Assembly (NCBI GenBank): GCA_963920525.1
Contig: OY986437.1
Span: forward strand, 27,282,863 to 27,346,862
DNA length: 64,000 bases
Source: Dichetophora obliterata
Lineage: Eukaryota; Arthropoda; Insecta; Diptera; Sciomyzidae
Direction: 5' to 3'
Positions 1-11,239 of this stretch are shown piece after piece; the stretch's first letter is position 1; each line of letters begins with the position of its first letter. A model generated the notes under the pieces. The model was not told where the DNA came from and ran no database searches. It saw nothing but the letters and a program-made list of their open reading frames with translations. The position numbers and the translations under genes were made by a program.

Positions 1-1350
1 TTTAGGTTAAAGATTAATTTTCGTGTTATAATTCGTGTTATAATTTCGTGTTATAATTGACGTTATTTTATTTACCACCGTCATTGTATATTGGACCACA
101 TTGGCACAGTTATCGGATTCTCTTAACTCGAAAATACACATTTTTACTTTTATTCTGATAGAAAACCTTTATTTTTGCCTAGTAATTAAAACAAGTTCTT
201 AAGTCCAAAAAAATATATGCAATAAAAATTAGCGAAACTTACTTGTTAACGGTTTCAATGCCGACTAACTGCTATATAAAATTCTAATAAAACATATAAA
301 AATTAATTAATAAAAACCAATTTAAGAAGTATAGCCTTATCTTCATGTAGGTAGATATGATAAAGATGTTAGAGTGCACGAAATTTGCTAAAAATCTTAT
401 GAATTTATCTCTTATCGTAGCGCCTTATAAATGGTAGCTAAGAATCATATGTCAAAAATAAGCACCTAATTATAACGAGTATAGTTTATGGCACATAAAA
501 GAATAAAGGCTAGTCAAAGCACATACATAGAATAAAGGCTAACAAAAGCTCAGAAAGTAGCTCATATGAAATAAACGTATCTGATACGATAAGCTTCTGC
601 ATATGATAAGTATTTGTTGTTGTTTTTTTAATTAATTTTTATCTAAATATTTAAAAAGGTTGTCTAAGAAAATTGCAACAAAATTTAATATTTTATTTGT
701 TTAATTATAGTGCTTGTGCTAAACTTGTGAACATGTTCTTTTTTCTACCAAGCACGCGTGTAAAGCTGTTTAAATAAGAACCTAAGATAATCGAATTTGT
801 TAACATTTTTTATTAACGTATTTGGCTTATTGACACATTTACAACTGTTAGCTGATTGACACATTTCTAAGCTAATGATTTCATAGATAACTTTGTAACG
901 CTCTGTTTGTTTCATAAAGACGTCAAAAAATGTTATAGAAAATCAAGAAAAGTGTTCGTATGCATAAGTGGTTGGACATCTTTGCAAATATTCGGAGAAG
1001 TTTGATGTGCATTTTTATGTGGAAGCAATTTCATTATTTTCCCGAATAAAAACTTTTATTTTTAGAACTTTTTTATTGTTTAGGGTAGAGGTCCATAGTT
1101 TGAGCCACTATGGCTTTAAATGGTGTTTATGGTATTACACTCCCTCAACACATTCAGCGTGCTATGAAAGTTATCACTTTTGTGACAGACGTAGCCAAAA
1201 GTTTCAGCGCTCAGCGCTAAATGCCCCAGGCAACCTTTAAATGTAAATAGAAGTAAAAAAAAATTAAACAAAATCATAAAAATTAATATCATTTGAAAGA
1301 TTCAACCTTCAGCTACACACAAGTGAGTTTTAATTTTGATATGTGTGACA
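1..1350. other. AT-rich non-coding stretch
   Basis: No open frame here looks like a conserved protein. Apart from the short tandem repeat at 19-57 and a twice-used 'agaataaaggcta' near 500-540, I see no repeat termini, RNA gene or promoter that I can support. Confidence 0.6.
19..57. repeat. Short tandem repeat
   Basis: The unit 'ttcgtgttataa', with one or two extra bases, occurs three times head to tail. Confidence 0.7.
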
Positions 1351-1352
1351 TA

Positions 1353-1477
1353 GGGTGGAATGCATAAAAACTGGGCATTATCTCCGATTCGATTTTTCAA
1401 GTACAAAATTCATACTCTCTATATTTTACTTGAAAAATCGAGTCGAAGCAAATGCTCACTTTTTATGCATTCCACCC
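1353..1477. mobile_element. Fold-back MITE, about 125 bp
   Basis: The ends form an inverted repeat, GGGTGGAATGCATAAAAA against TTTTTATGCATTCCACCC. A second paired block, TCGATTTTTCAAGTA and its complement, lies inside, so most of the element folds into one hairpin. It has no coding capacity. The left flank is TA and the right flank AT, so the target duplication is not certain. Confidence 0.75.
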
Positions 1478-2235
1478 ATTGACTCAAATCGGATGCATTT
1501 TTTTACCTGACCAAATGTAATAATCCTAATACGCACGAAAGAAGTGATGAACAAGAAGACGGTGGAGGATCCTGATGACAATGCAGTTCCATCCACACAT
1601 GAACGCCCCATGGTACAGACTTAAGGTTAATTAACGGTTGATACTCGTAAAAACTTGTTTTTATACTTTAGAGCAGAGATGCATTAAGACAATAAACTCG
1701 TACATGGAATCCCCTTTAATGAATAATTTCTTGGGACAAATAAGTTTCATGTCCCAATTCATTTTCATTACGTTTTCATGTACGTTTTTGATTCAGTGTA
1801 ATATAAGTTTATTTTATATTTATTTTTAGATAAAGCTATTTAAAAACGAGCCCTCAGTTAACAATAACAAAACAATATTGAACATAATGTAACCATTTAC
1901 CATTTTGTTTTTATCATTTAGAAAAAAGCTCCACCTGGTAACTAGTCATGCAATTCTAAACAACATCAAATAAACTTATCTTTAAAACATGCCCATGCCA
2001 TAGTGTGTAGTTGATGTGCAAACATAACATCCCAGTAGTTCGCGGCATCATTGACGAACTTTTCGTGATGATTTCCTCAAGGAAGTTTCTGCATGAGCTG
2101 CTGGACTTAAAAAAAAAATTCATACAAAATTTGATGCAAAGGAGCGGTTGTCAGCACCTAACTTTTTCCACTCTATTACAACAACTTTAAGATATTCATG
2201 ATTGTTGTAATTCGCTGAATCGTTCAGAGGCTAAA
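1478..2235. other. Non-coding stretch
   Basis: Nothing firm. A slightly GC-richer patch at about 1540-1623 is open in two frames for 25-30 codons (one reading ends EDPDDNAVPSTHERPMVQT, stop) but matches no family I know. Confidence 0.45.
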
Positions 2236-2252
2236 CTGTAGAGTTCGCAAAC

Positions 2253-2312
2253 TATCGATGACACTATCGATACTATAGCTAATTTCTATACTGACTATCG
2301 ATGTTTTTCGAT
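2253..2312. promoter_or_regulatory. Cluster of TATCGAT motifs (DRE/BEAF-like)
   Basis: Three TATCGAT sequences, one of them the full palindrome TATCGATA at 2265-2272, and a further CGAT fall within 60 bp. In Drosophila, TATCGATA is the DRE bound by DREF, and CGATA clusters bind BEAF-32; both occur near promoters and domain borders. Whether this species uses them here is inference. No gene start could be tied to the cluster. Confidence 0.3.
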
Positions 2313-2499
2313 TAGTGTTCGACTACTGTTTAGGTTTCATTGCCATTGCTGTCGAATTCGTTTCATTTTGACAATTTGGTATCATTTTATTCTGTTTTGT
2401 AGAGTGAAAGCTCAGGTGATGTTGCTTTTAAATGTATGAGCATTGTGTTAATTTGGAAGATGGGTGATAGTTAGTTAGAGGTTGAAAAGATGTAGTAGT

Positions 2500-2740
2500 T
2501 TAAATAAAATTTGTTTTAAATATGCACAGCTCAAAACTGACGGGAAAAACGCTCGCAGGGAGACTATTCCACAACTTTACTGTGCGACTAAAGAACGAAT
2601 TATCACTACAACGTGAGGTTTTGTGTGGCATCAAGGCAATGTTAAAGGTGTGGGCTTGGACAGCAGTCCGAGTGGACCTAGAAAACATACGCTGTGGTGG
2701 AGTCAGGTCATTACGAAACCAACAATATGTCGATTTCCAC
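2500..2740 (-). pseudogene. 3' end of a non-LTR retrotransposon reverse-transcriptase ORF
   Basis: The minus strand encodes about 60 residues ending in FFSRTVKLWNSLPASVFP followed by a short tail and a stop at 2500. The block 'S-F-x-R-T-x-x-L-W-N-S-L-P-x-x-V-F-P' is the usual C-terminal signature of Jockey-like and related insect LINE polymerase ORFs, downstream of the RT domain. Only this tail is present, so it is a 5'-truncated copy, the normal product of incomplete target-primed reverse transcription. No poly(A) or microsatellite tail is obvious beyond 2500. Family assignment is from motif recognition only. Confidence 0.7.
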
Positions 2741-2744
2741 TAGA

Positions 2745-3615
2745 GTTGAGAGAGGATGAAATATTTTTATCCCCTATTAAATATATCGCACGACGTTGAA
2801 TTCGGTCCAGAAGCACGTTTCGATTTTAATTTCTTGACGAATTTTCTTTATATTGCTGTCTACTTTTTGCTAACGAAACTTCCTCAATATTTCGATATTG
2901 GGTTCGTGCATGATAAGTCCCGACGTTTCTGCATTACGTCTTGCACGAATTTGGAACATTTATATGAAAATTTCGTCAATGAAATGTATGGCCAAATCAG
3001 CATGTTTCGTCAAGGATCAATAAAAATCGTACATGATTCATTTGAGATATCTTCAAGACTGGAACTACTGGGATGTAAACAAACAACGCAAAACAATGAT
3101 GAAGACATTGCCAACGATACTTACAGCAACAAAACCAAAAGCCACATACAAAAGGATAATAATCAAGCATTGGAGCTATAATGACTTAAGCTGCAATTCA
3201 ATTAAAATTTCAAATTTATTAAATAGCAACTATAGCAACTACATTACAGATACTTGTTAGGAAATATCACAGCTGCTTATTAGAGCCAGGTGAAGATCGC
3301 TTATGTAGATTGAATACAAAACATAATGAGCGGATTTCAATGATATGCACAGCTTTAAGATACTTTTACTAGAGGTATTTTAGAAGTTTATGGATGCTTG
3401 TTAGAACATTTTACAATAACGAGAATATTTGTTAGCTTAAATTTGCTAAAATTAACACAGGAAATTTAATTATTTTGTATTAAAATTTTAATATCTTTAA
3501 GATATTTATTTATTACCCTTAAGAGATCCTGACTTATTTAAAGCTAAATTTACCAAGCAATGTTTTGATGTCACCGTTATGTACAAAAAAGGTGTATGTG
3601 TATGTTGATAGGTCT
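2745..3615. other. Non-coding stretch with one unsupported 141-codon frame
   Basis: A plus-strand frame runs from 2756 to 3181 (141 codons), but its predicted product has no recognisable domain. I see no other structure here. Confidence 0.4.
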
Positions 3616-3617
3616 CT

Positions 3618-3860
3618 AAGGGCCAGTTTTTCAGTACAAGTTTAAACTTAAGTCAAATTAAACCTAGCTTAACTCACCAAAATTAGACGTTTAAACTCGG
3701 TTTGACTAGATATTTTAGCATTCGATAAAGTTAAATTGACTTAAATAATCATATAATGTGTTTCTCTTTTGCATAAACCTAGTTTAAACGTCAAATTTTG
3801 GTGAGTTAACCTCAGTTCAATTTGACTAGAGTTTAAGCTTGCACTGAAAAATTGGCCCTA
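3618..3860. mobile_element. Fold-back MITE, about 240 bp
   Basis: The ends AGGGCCAGTTTTTCAGT and ACTGAAAAATTGGCCCT are inverted copies. Pairing continues inward through blocks such as AAATTAAACCTAG / CTAGAGTTTAA and CACCAAAATT / AATTTTGGTG. Non-coding and flanked by short TA-type sequence. Confidence 0.8.
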
Positions 3861-3879
3861 AGAATTATATATGTATTTT

Positions 3880-4748
3880 GGAAAAATTCCTAATTTTATT
3901 GTTGCAGCACATCAAAATTAGAAAAATTTATGTTTTTTTACTGCATGGTCATTTTAAAAAATTTATACCTCGGGTACCAAAAAGATATAATCATAACATT
4001 TTTGCTATTTTAAGTAAAGATTATAATCATAATTATGCTTTTAAAAATTAAAAAAAAGTTTGTTTAACAAAATTAGTGTCGATTTTTTGGTCATTAATAA
4101 TGAAACATCGGTTCTCATTTGTGCATGAAATTCCCAATTCAATCTCCCTTAAAAAATCAGTGCGCTATGATTGCAAATTTGTAGCCTATCTATATCTTTA
4201 CTATTATATAAAAATGAAACTTTTACTAAAAAAAAGCCAAAGGTTTTTTTGTAGTAATTTTTTTTTCTTATTAAATTTTCTTTTTTCCTACTCCTTTATA
4301 TGACATATCATTTATCTGCAAAAATGGCTTGATTTTGGTACATAATTTAGTAAACAGTTTCTATCATTAATAATCATGGTCTTGATTTTTTTGGTGAAAA
4401 GTAATTTTTTCAATATTTTGTTTTTATATTTTTTATTAAGTAATAATACAGCTTACAAAATAATTTTGGTAAAAAAATTTCTAAAACTTACCAATCAAAA
4501 GCAATAAATAAATATATATTTTTTTCCAGCAAGAACGAAACATATCGTAAATTTTTTAGTAATTATTATAAATTGAGGGGAACAAATCATATAGCATTTA
4601 GAAAGTACTGTTGCATAAATGAACAGCAAGAAATTCCGAAATATAGCGTTTAAAAAAAAATTATATTTGCTTTTGGAAGAATGCTAAACCACGAGAGAAA
4701 CCATTAGGTGTTTAAAAGAAATGTTGACGTAAAAAACATAATAGGAGC
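3880..4748. repeat. Degenerate upstream copy of the Helitron-type repeat unit
   Basis: Landmarks of the units at 4750-6478 recur here in the same order, including 'atatgacat', 'atctgcaaaaat', 'caatattttgtttttatatt' and 'accaatcaaaag', with much more divergence. It appears to be an older partial unit of the same tandem series. Confidence 0.5.
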
Positions 4749-4749
4749 A

Positions 4750-7700
4750 TCTATAGCAATAAAACTCATTTTCTGTTTGTTTGTTTGTTTGCTTGTTTGC
4801 CCTTATACAAATCTAAACGGCTAAACGGATTTCGTTCAAACTAGGTATACATATTAAGTGCATTCTAACTTAAAATGTTACATACTTAGTTTTTGCCACG
4901 CCTCCTCCGAAATTTTTCAACTAACGGTAATTTTGTTATTATAAAACTTTTTACCATCGGAGAATTTTGTGTATTTAATTTTAAAAATTTTTTGTTAATT
5001 TGACATCAAAAACACTCACATATATTCACAATTGGAGAAATTTAGTACAACGACTTTTTCATAAAACATCGTTCCCTAAGAAAAAAACGACATTAAAATC
5101 AAAGTTTGGTCTTTCGATGCAAATATCTCCGCTGTGCATTAATATATTTCATTCAAATTTTTTTTGTTCAAAAGTTCAATAAAATCACTTCACAAAAATT
5201 GGTTGAACTGTACCGTTAAGTCAGTGTATATATGTTTTATGAGTATGCCAAAAAAGGTCCAAAATATTGACTTTTTACTCAAAAAATGACTCAAAAATTG
5301 TTGTTGTTGTAAAAATGAAATCAATTAAAAACAGTAAATCTGACTACCTTTCATATGACATAGCATTTATTTGCAAAAATTCTTCCAGCTAAGCGCAAAA
5401 ATTATTTTACTGTTTTTGTCATCAAAACAACTAGGGTACCCCCTTTGATTTTTTTCGCGAAATTTATTTTTTCCAAAATGTTGTTTTTATATTTTTTACA
5501 AACAAGTCAAGTCTCAAAAATAAATTTCTGTGAAAAAATTACCCCAATATTTCTTTCCAATCAAAAGTTATGGCTAAAAATCTATTTTTTCATACAATTG
5601 ACTATCTATAGTAATAAAACTAATTTTCTGTTTGTTTGTTTGTTTGTTTGGCCTTTATACAAATCTAAACGGCTCAACGGATTTTGCTCAAACTAGGTAT
5701 ACATATTAAGTGCATCCCAACTTAAAATGTTACATACTTAGTTTTTTGCCACGCCCCCTCTGAAATTTTTAAACTAACGGTAGTTTTGTTATTATAAAAC
5801 TTTTTACCATCGGAGATTTTTGTATATTTAATTTTAAAATTTTTTTGTTATTTTGACATCAAAAACACTCACATATCTTCAAAATTGGAGAAATTTTCAG
5901 TACATCGACTTTTTCATAAAATATCGTTACCTAAGAATGAGAAAAAACGACATGAAAATCAAAGTTTGGTCTTTCGATGCAAATATCTCCGCTTTCCATT
6001 GATATATTTCATTCAAATTGTTTTTATTCAAAAGTTTAATAAAATCACTTCACAAAAATAGGTTTAACTGTACCGTTAAGTCAGTGTATATATCTTTTAT
6101 TATTATGCCAAAAAAGGTCCAAAATATTGACTTTTTACTCAAAAATTGACTCGGTAATTTTTTTTTGTAAAAAATAAATCTATCAAAAATTGCTCATCTG
6201 GCTACCTTTCATATGACATAGCATTAATTTGCAAAAATTCTTCCACTGAAGCGCAAAAATGATTTTACTGTTTTTGTCTTCAAAACAAGACTAAACTACT
6301 AGACAAAAACTACACCCTTTTCGCGAAATTTATTTTTTCCAAAATGTTGTTTTTATATTTTTACAAAAAATTCAAGTCTCAAAAATAGTTTATGTGCAAA
6401 AGTTACCACAATATCTCTTTCCAATCAAATGATATGGCTAAAAATCTATCTATGTATAAATCTATTTTTTCATACCAGACTATTGATAAAACTGAGTTTT
6501 GTTTTAAAATTCTCTATATAGTTTGAACCTCCCCATATATATCTCTTAGAATGCAGTTGTGTGTTCTAGAATAATTACGAACATTTTGGTATATATAAAA
6601 TCTTCCTTATAGTAAAATCTACTTAGTTTTTTTGCCTCCCGCCCCCTCCTGTTAAATTTGTTTTGTTGTGATGGCTCTATTTTTTCTCACTATTGTGTCA
6701 CCGTTGTCACTTAGTTCTTTATCAATGGTACTTTAAATGTTGTATATACATATATCACCATTTCATCGAAAAGATGACTGTGAATAAGAATGCTGTAAAA
6801 GTTAATATTTTCATGCAATCAGTTTCAGCTATATGTCGATATAATAAAACATATGCGCATCTGGTCAACACAATTATTTCATTAGTTTTGATTTGTGCGT
6901 AAAATTCACAGATAGATGGCGCCGCATTTGTTAGTACTGTGGGTACAAACTATACACCTTGCGGTGAATAGCAGAATGATGTCTACCAAAAGTAGCTAGC
7001 AGATAAGTTTTGCGAAATTTTTTGCGAAAATGCTATTGCTACCAAATTTTAAAATGTCAAATAATGCAGTATTGCCAGTTTTTTTTATAATGGCTAAGTG
7101 TTGTTTACTTTTACAGCTGCGCCCTCAACACTTAACAACATAGGATTGGATTGGACAGCTCACTTGCTCACTTGCTTTGCTTGGACATGCGATGATATGA
7201 TCCTGATCTTCCATAAAAAAAACGCAGCTAATATATATTTAAGTACAATCATTTTTTGTACAACGAGTTTTTCATAAAACATTGATAGCTAATAATGAGA
7301 AAAAAATTATATGAAAAGTAAAGTTTTTGGTTTTAATGCCAATATCTCCGCTTTTTTAAATATATTTCATTAAATTTTTTTTGTTAAAAAGTTTAATATA
7401 TTTTTTAATATAAATATTTGTTTAGATGTTAAAATGTCCATATCTCAAGGACACATTGAGTCCCACCATAATTTTTATATTGTTGAAAAGGTAACTTTGC
7501 TAGCTTTAAGATTAAGTAAATATACAAATTATTTTTAATTTTAAAATATGTTTTTAGTACCCCTTCTTTAAATTTAATTAGCTCACCGCAAGAGATGAAA
7601 CCACCAACAACAAAAATTTTCCAAAACTTTTTTGGATTAAAGTTCGTTCAATTACCTTTCTAACGGTAGCTTTTTTCATTATTCCAGAACTTAAAAAACA

Positions 7701-7770
7701 TTTAATCGAGAAGTGTATATTAAAATGCTTATATAAATGACTCTCGAGTAACACCGGGTATATCAGCTAG
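4750..7770 (+). mobile_element. Helitron-like element with tandemly reiterated 5' portion
   Basis: The left end reads A|TCTATAGCAATAAAAC and the right end ACCGGGTATATCAGCTAG|T. This fits Helitron rules: 5' TC, 3' CTAG, insertion between A and T, no target duplication. A direct repeat of about 855 bp is present twice, 4750-5603 and 5605-6478, each beginning with the TCTATAG start and a (GTTT)n run; 6479-7770 holds a diverged continuation and the 3' end. No Rep/helicase coding sequence is seen, so it would be non-autonomous. The second Helitron-like copy at 25189-25554 has the same 3' end, ACCGGGT plus TCAGCTAG. Confidence 0.65.
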
Positions 7771-7865
7771 TATTATATATTTAACTCCTCACCGGAAATT
7801 TTTTCGGAAGTTTTCTTCATTTATTGAGTTTTTTGTTGACTGACTGTTTGGAAGTAATGTTGGTA

Positions 7866-8100
7866 GGATTGATAATAGAACCAGTGAACGAAAATAAACC
7901 GAACGATATTTTAATGTGCCTCGCATGGCATGAATTTCCGTTCGGTTGCGTATATGTCAGTGGAGACGAACATAAATGTTATTATTCTATATCGTTCGAC
8001 AGCATGGCATACACTACATTATAATTATGTTTGCATACTCTCTACTCAACACATTCGGCATACAATATTTTTTACGAAGGCTGTTCTCTCTCATTTTGTG
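7866..8100 (-). repeat. Diverged dispersed repeat, inverted relative to 10700-11210
   Basis: On the minus strand this stretch shares patches with 10700-10898 in the same order: 'tttatgttc', 'acgcaacc', 'gtttattttcgttc'. The two loci could be remains of a large fold-back or two insertions of one family. Confidence 0.4.
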
Positions 8101-8109
8101 TCTCAGAAT

Positions 8110-9636
8110 CTCAGAAAACACTGACGCTAACACTGTCGAATTGTTTTTGTTTTATTGCATCATTATTCTCTATTCATAGCATTGAGAATCAGGAAGAGTT
8201 GCACAGTGGTGTGAACGCAGAATTAAATAGTTTTCTCGTGATAATTTTTGTTACAATTTTGTTATAACCCTTAAGCCTTTAAGGTGATATTAAAATTAAA
8301 ACAATTGGTTGCGAACCTGCTTAAAATAAACCAAAAGGGTAAATAAATGCTAACAGTATTTTTGACAGAGTTGTTTTTATATAGCTTAAATTAAAAAATT
8401 TAATTCCTTATGAATTGAAATTGTATTTTGCTTTCAATCTTAAAGTTAATATTAACCTTTAAAATAATTGGCTGCGAACCTATCATAAACGAAGAAAATA
8501 ATAAATAAATTCGTATAGTTTTTTTTAAAGAGCTGTTTCACTATATCTACAACAAAAGTATGTAGCGTTCATAGTTTTTGTGTTACATGGAAAGTAGGAG
8601 CGGTTTGGGGCATTTTTGTTTGTTTTCTAATTATAACTCACACGCATAATTTTATTGGTCAATGACGAATCCTTCTATTTTATTCCTACATGAATACGGG
8701 ATGGAACCACTGTGCGGTGTAATTCCATGAAAGTTCAGCAATCATCTTATTTGTGTTAGTTCGCACTAATATAGTAAAATTCACAAGGGGCCGCACTTGA
8801 ATCTTGCTGAACAGGAAGGGCCGAGCGCTAAGGTATATATAAACTCTTTCAGTGAATTTGTCCAATATATTGGACACGACAGAAAGCAATTTTTAAAATT
8901 ATTTTGCAACGTTTTTTTTTAAATTAATTTGGTTCTATAAAAAACAATGTACCAACACGACAAAAATAAATTTGGAGAGATATTTGACATTAAAGTCAGT
9001 TTGATTTTGTTTTTGTCCTATTTTGCAAGGACAACCAACCGTACAGAAATCAAGTTAATGTTTTTTTTTTACTTTTTATGACAATAAAATGATAATAAAA
9101 TTAAGAGGATTTTTTAAATTTTAAAATGATTTTAAAATGATAATAAAATTAAGAGTAAGTAGCGCAGGTAAAAATTAAAGGTTTGTTTTTTCATCTTTTT
9201 AGGACCGTTATGATAGGAGTATTAACCTAAAAAATACTATTTCGGCTTAGCCTAGCCATTGAAAGGACTTAAGAGACGTTGAAGGGAAATCGTTGAAGTG
9301 TCAGTAAGATAACTTTAAACCATTTAGATGTTCTCTGTTCTAATATTAATTATAAAAACCTAAGTACTTTTTATAAAGATTGTTTTACATTCCAAAAATA
9401 GTGATGAATATGGTCAGTTTTAATTATCAAAACGTATGTATGTAAAAATTTCAAGTCATTCAAATAAATTTTGAGACTTTTTAAGAGAAAAAACTTTATA
9501 AAGTGATTTTGTATGGGAGTTAGGCGTTGTTTCTACCGCAGCCGCTAATTTTCGAACTTCATCTTTATTTTTAGATAGAATCTTAACCCACTACTACACG
9601 GTTTATGATCCAGCTAACCAATTTTTTATGGATTTC
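8110..9636. other. AT-rich non-coding stretch
   Basis: Only a local duplication of 'aatgataataaaattaagag' near 9085-9155 stands out. No coding or RNA feature seen. Confidence 0.5.
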
Positions 9637-9638
9637 TA

Positions 9639-9885
9639 CACTGAGAAAATAAGCATACTAAAATCAAAAAACATTTACTCAATATTAAAAAAAAAATTTA
9701 TTTGTTTTAGCGCAATTTTTTTGTTTGTTTTAAATGGAAACTTTTCTTTAAAATAAAGAACTAAATTTCAAAACAAAGAAATAGTTTATTCTTTTAAAGA
9801 AAATTTCTTTCTTTCTGAAAGAATAATTTACATTACAAAAAAAAAAATTGAAAAAATAAATTTCTTTGATTTTAGTCTGAGTGTG
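9639..9885. mobile_element. Probable TA-flanked MITE, about 250 bp
   Basis: The left end TACACTGAGAAAATAAG and right end CTGAGTGTGTA are imperfect inverted repeats, and ACTAAAATCAAA recurs inverted just inside each end. TA dinucleotides flank it. A family with a similar CACTGA terminus is at 42495-43256. Confidence 0.5.
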
Positions 9886-10406
9886 TAATTCATTTTTAAG
9901 ATCAATTAAAAAAATAAAACGAATAAAATTTTACTTTTGAATCCAAATTCTTTATTTTTTTGAAATAAATGCGAAATAGATGCAATAAATGAATATTGTT
10001 TAAAGAAAAAAATGTCCTTAAAACTAACGAAATTTCAGATTTTAAAACAAATACCTGTGTTTTTTATTTCAAAGTTCAACTTTTTCTGAGTTTGTTTAAA
10101 AGGGAATAACTAGATACACAAACAAAACTTTCTTCAAAAATGTAGTTTCATTTCCGTCAGAAGCCATATATGGCTGTTCGAAGGAATGCGTGATTTCATG
10201 ACCTTAACATGTACAATTGAAACACAATTTCATAAACATTAAACAGTAGTCTTAAATTCTATAAAAAAATTATATAAGTGAACTTACTTACATGTAACAA
10301 AGAAAAATTAATATTTTATTTTCTGAATTCTCCAGCCATTAAGTGATAACACGCACTAATAAAATAAACTGAGATTTTCTTAGCAGTTGTGTTAAAAAAA
10401 TAGTCG

Positions 10407-10530
10407 TGTCGACAGACAGACAAACAGACGGAAACGAATAAATCGGCCCAGCTAGTGATGCTGATCAAGAATATATAATATACTTTTCTAAACCTGACAT
10501 GCCTTTTTATGGGCCTTAGAAACAGTATAA
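10407..10530 (+). repeat. Dispersed repeat with GACAGACAGACA core, copy 1
   Basis: The core 'gacagacagacaaacagacgg' is followed by 'aaatcggc', 'gatgctgatcaagaatata' and 'catgcc'. The same order of motifs recurs at 23695-23850. I recognise the layout as a common dipteran interspersed repeat but cannot name the element. Confidence 0.55.
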
Positions 10531-10699
10531 AAATAAATAAACTGAATAGCTAAAAAATGATTTGATTATTCATACTAAAACAAGAGCGCCCTGCAAATGT
10601 ATGCTACCTACAAAACTGAATGCGCCCTTGATACGCAGCATGTGCTTGAACAAAGATAAAATGTTTTTCTCTCTGCTTTCTCAGTCTCTCAAACAACGC

Positions 10700-11210
10700 T
10701 TCTCATAAGGTTATTTAGTGTAGCATATACTACGGAACAATGATGTTTATGTTCAAGTATGCAAACTTGAACGCAACCAAATAATGACCTTGGTAATGAA
10801 TGCTACACAACATAAATGTTCAGTTCTCTCAATCTACGCCTTACTACCTTAACGAACGAAACGTTAGAGTTTATTTTCGTTCCCTGAATAGAACCAACAC
10901 ATACATTTTACTCCTCTAGAGGATAATTCTGGAGAGATATAAACTGTATTGCACAAATTTTTGCCAGGCAGTTCTTCCAGTGAAGCTACGGAATGACAAA
11001 GCTTGTGTATATTTGCATGCTATAATAGTAAAGGGTTTATGTTTGTGTTTGCGCTCCAGTACACAAACTTCAACGCTACAAAAAGTGGGAAACAAGTACT
11101 GTCATCTATGCTATGCATCTCTAATGTTCTGTTTTTTCAAATCTACGCTACAGTGCCTTAACATACGCTACGTTAGTGTGTTCATTTTTGTTCACTGCTC
11201 AACAGACAGT
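10700..11210 (+). repeat. Two diverged tandem copies of a dispersed repeat
   Basis: Patches in 10730-10890 recur in 11030-11200: 'tttatgtt', 'acttgaacgcaacc' against 'acttcaacgctac', 'tctacgc', 'ccttaac', 'acgttag'. The first copy also matches the inverse of 7866-8100. No coding capacity seen. Confidence 0.4.
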
Positions 11211-11239
11211 TGGTCGAATTCTGACCACAGGCAATGCTA

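Noticed and set aside
2756..3181. 141-codon plus-strand frame
   Set aside because: No recognisable domain, AT-driven composition, no splice or promoter context; length is possible by chance in such DNA.
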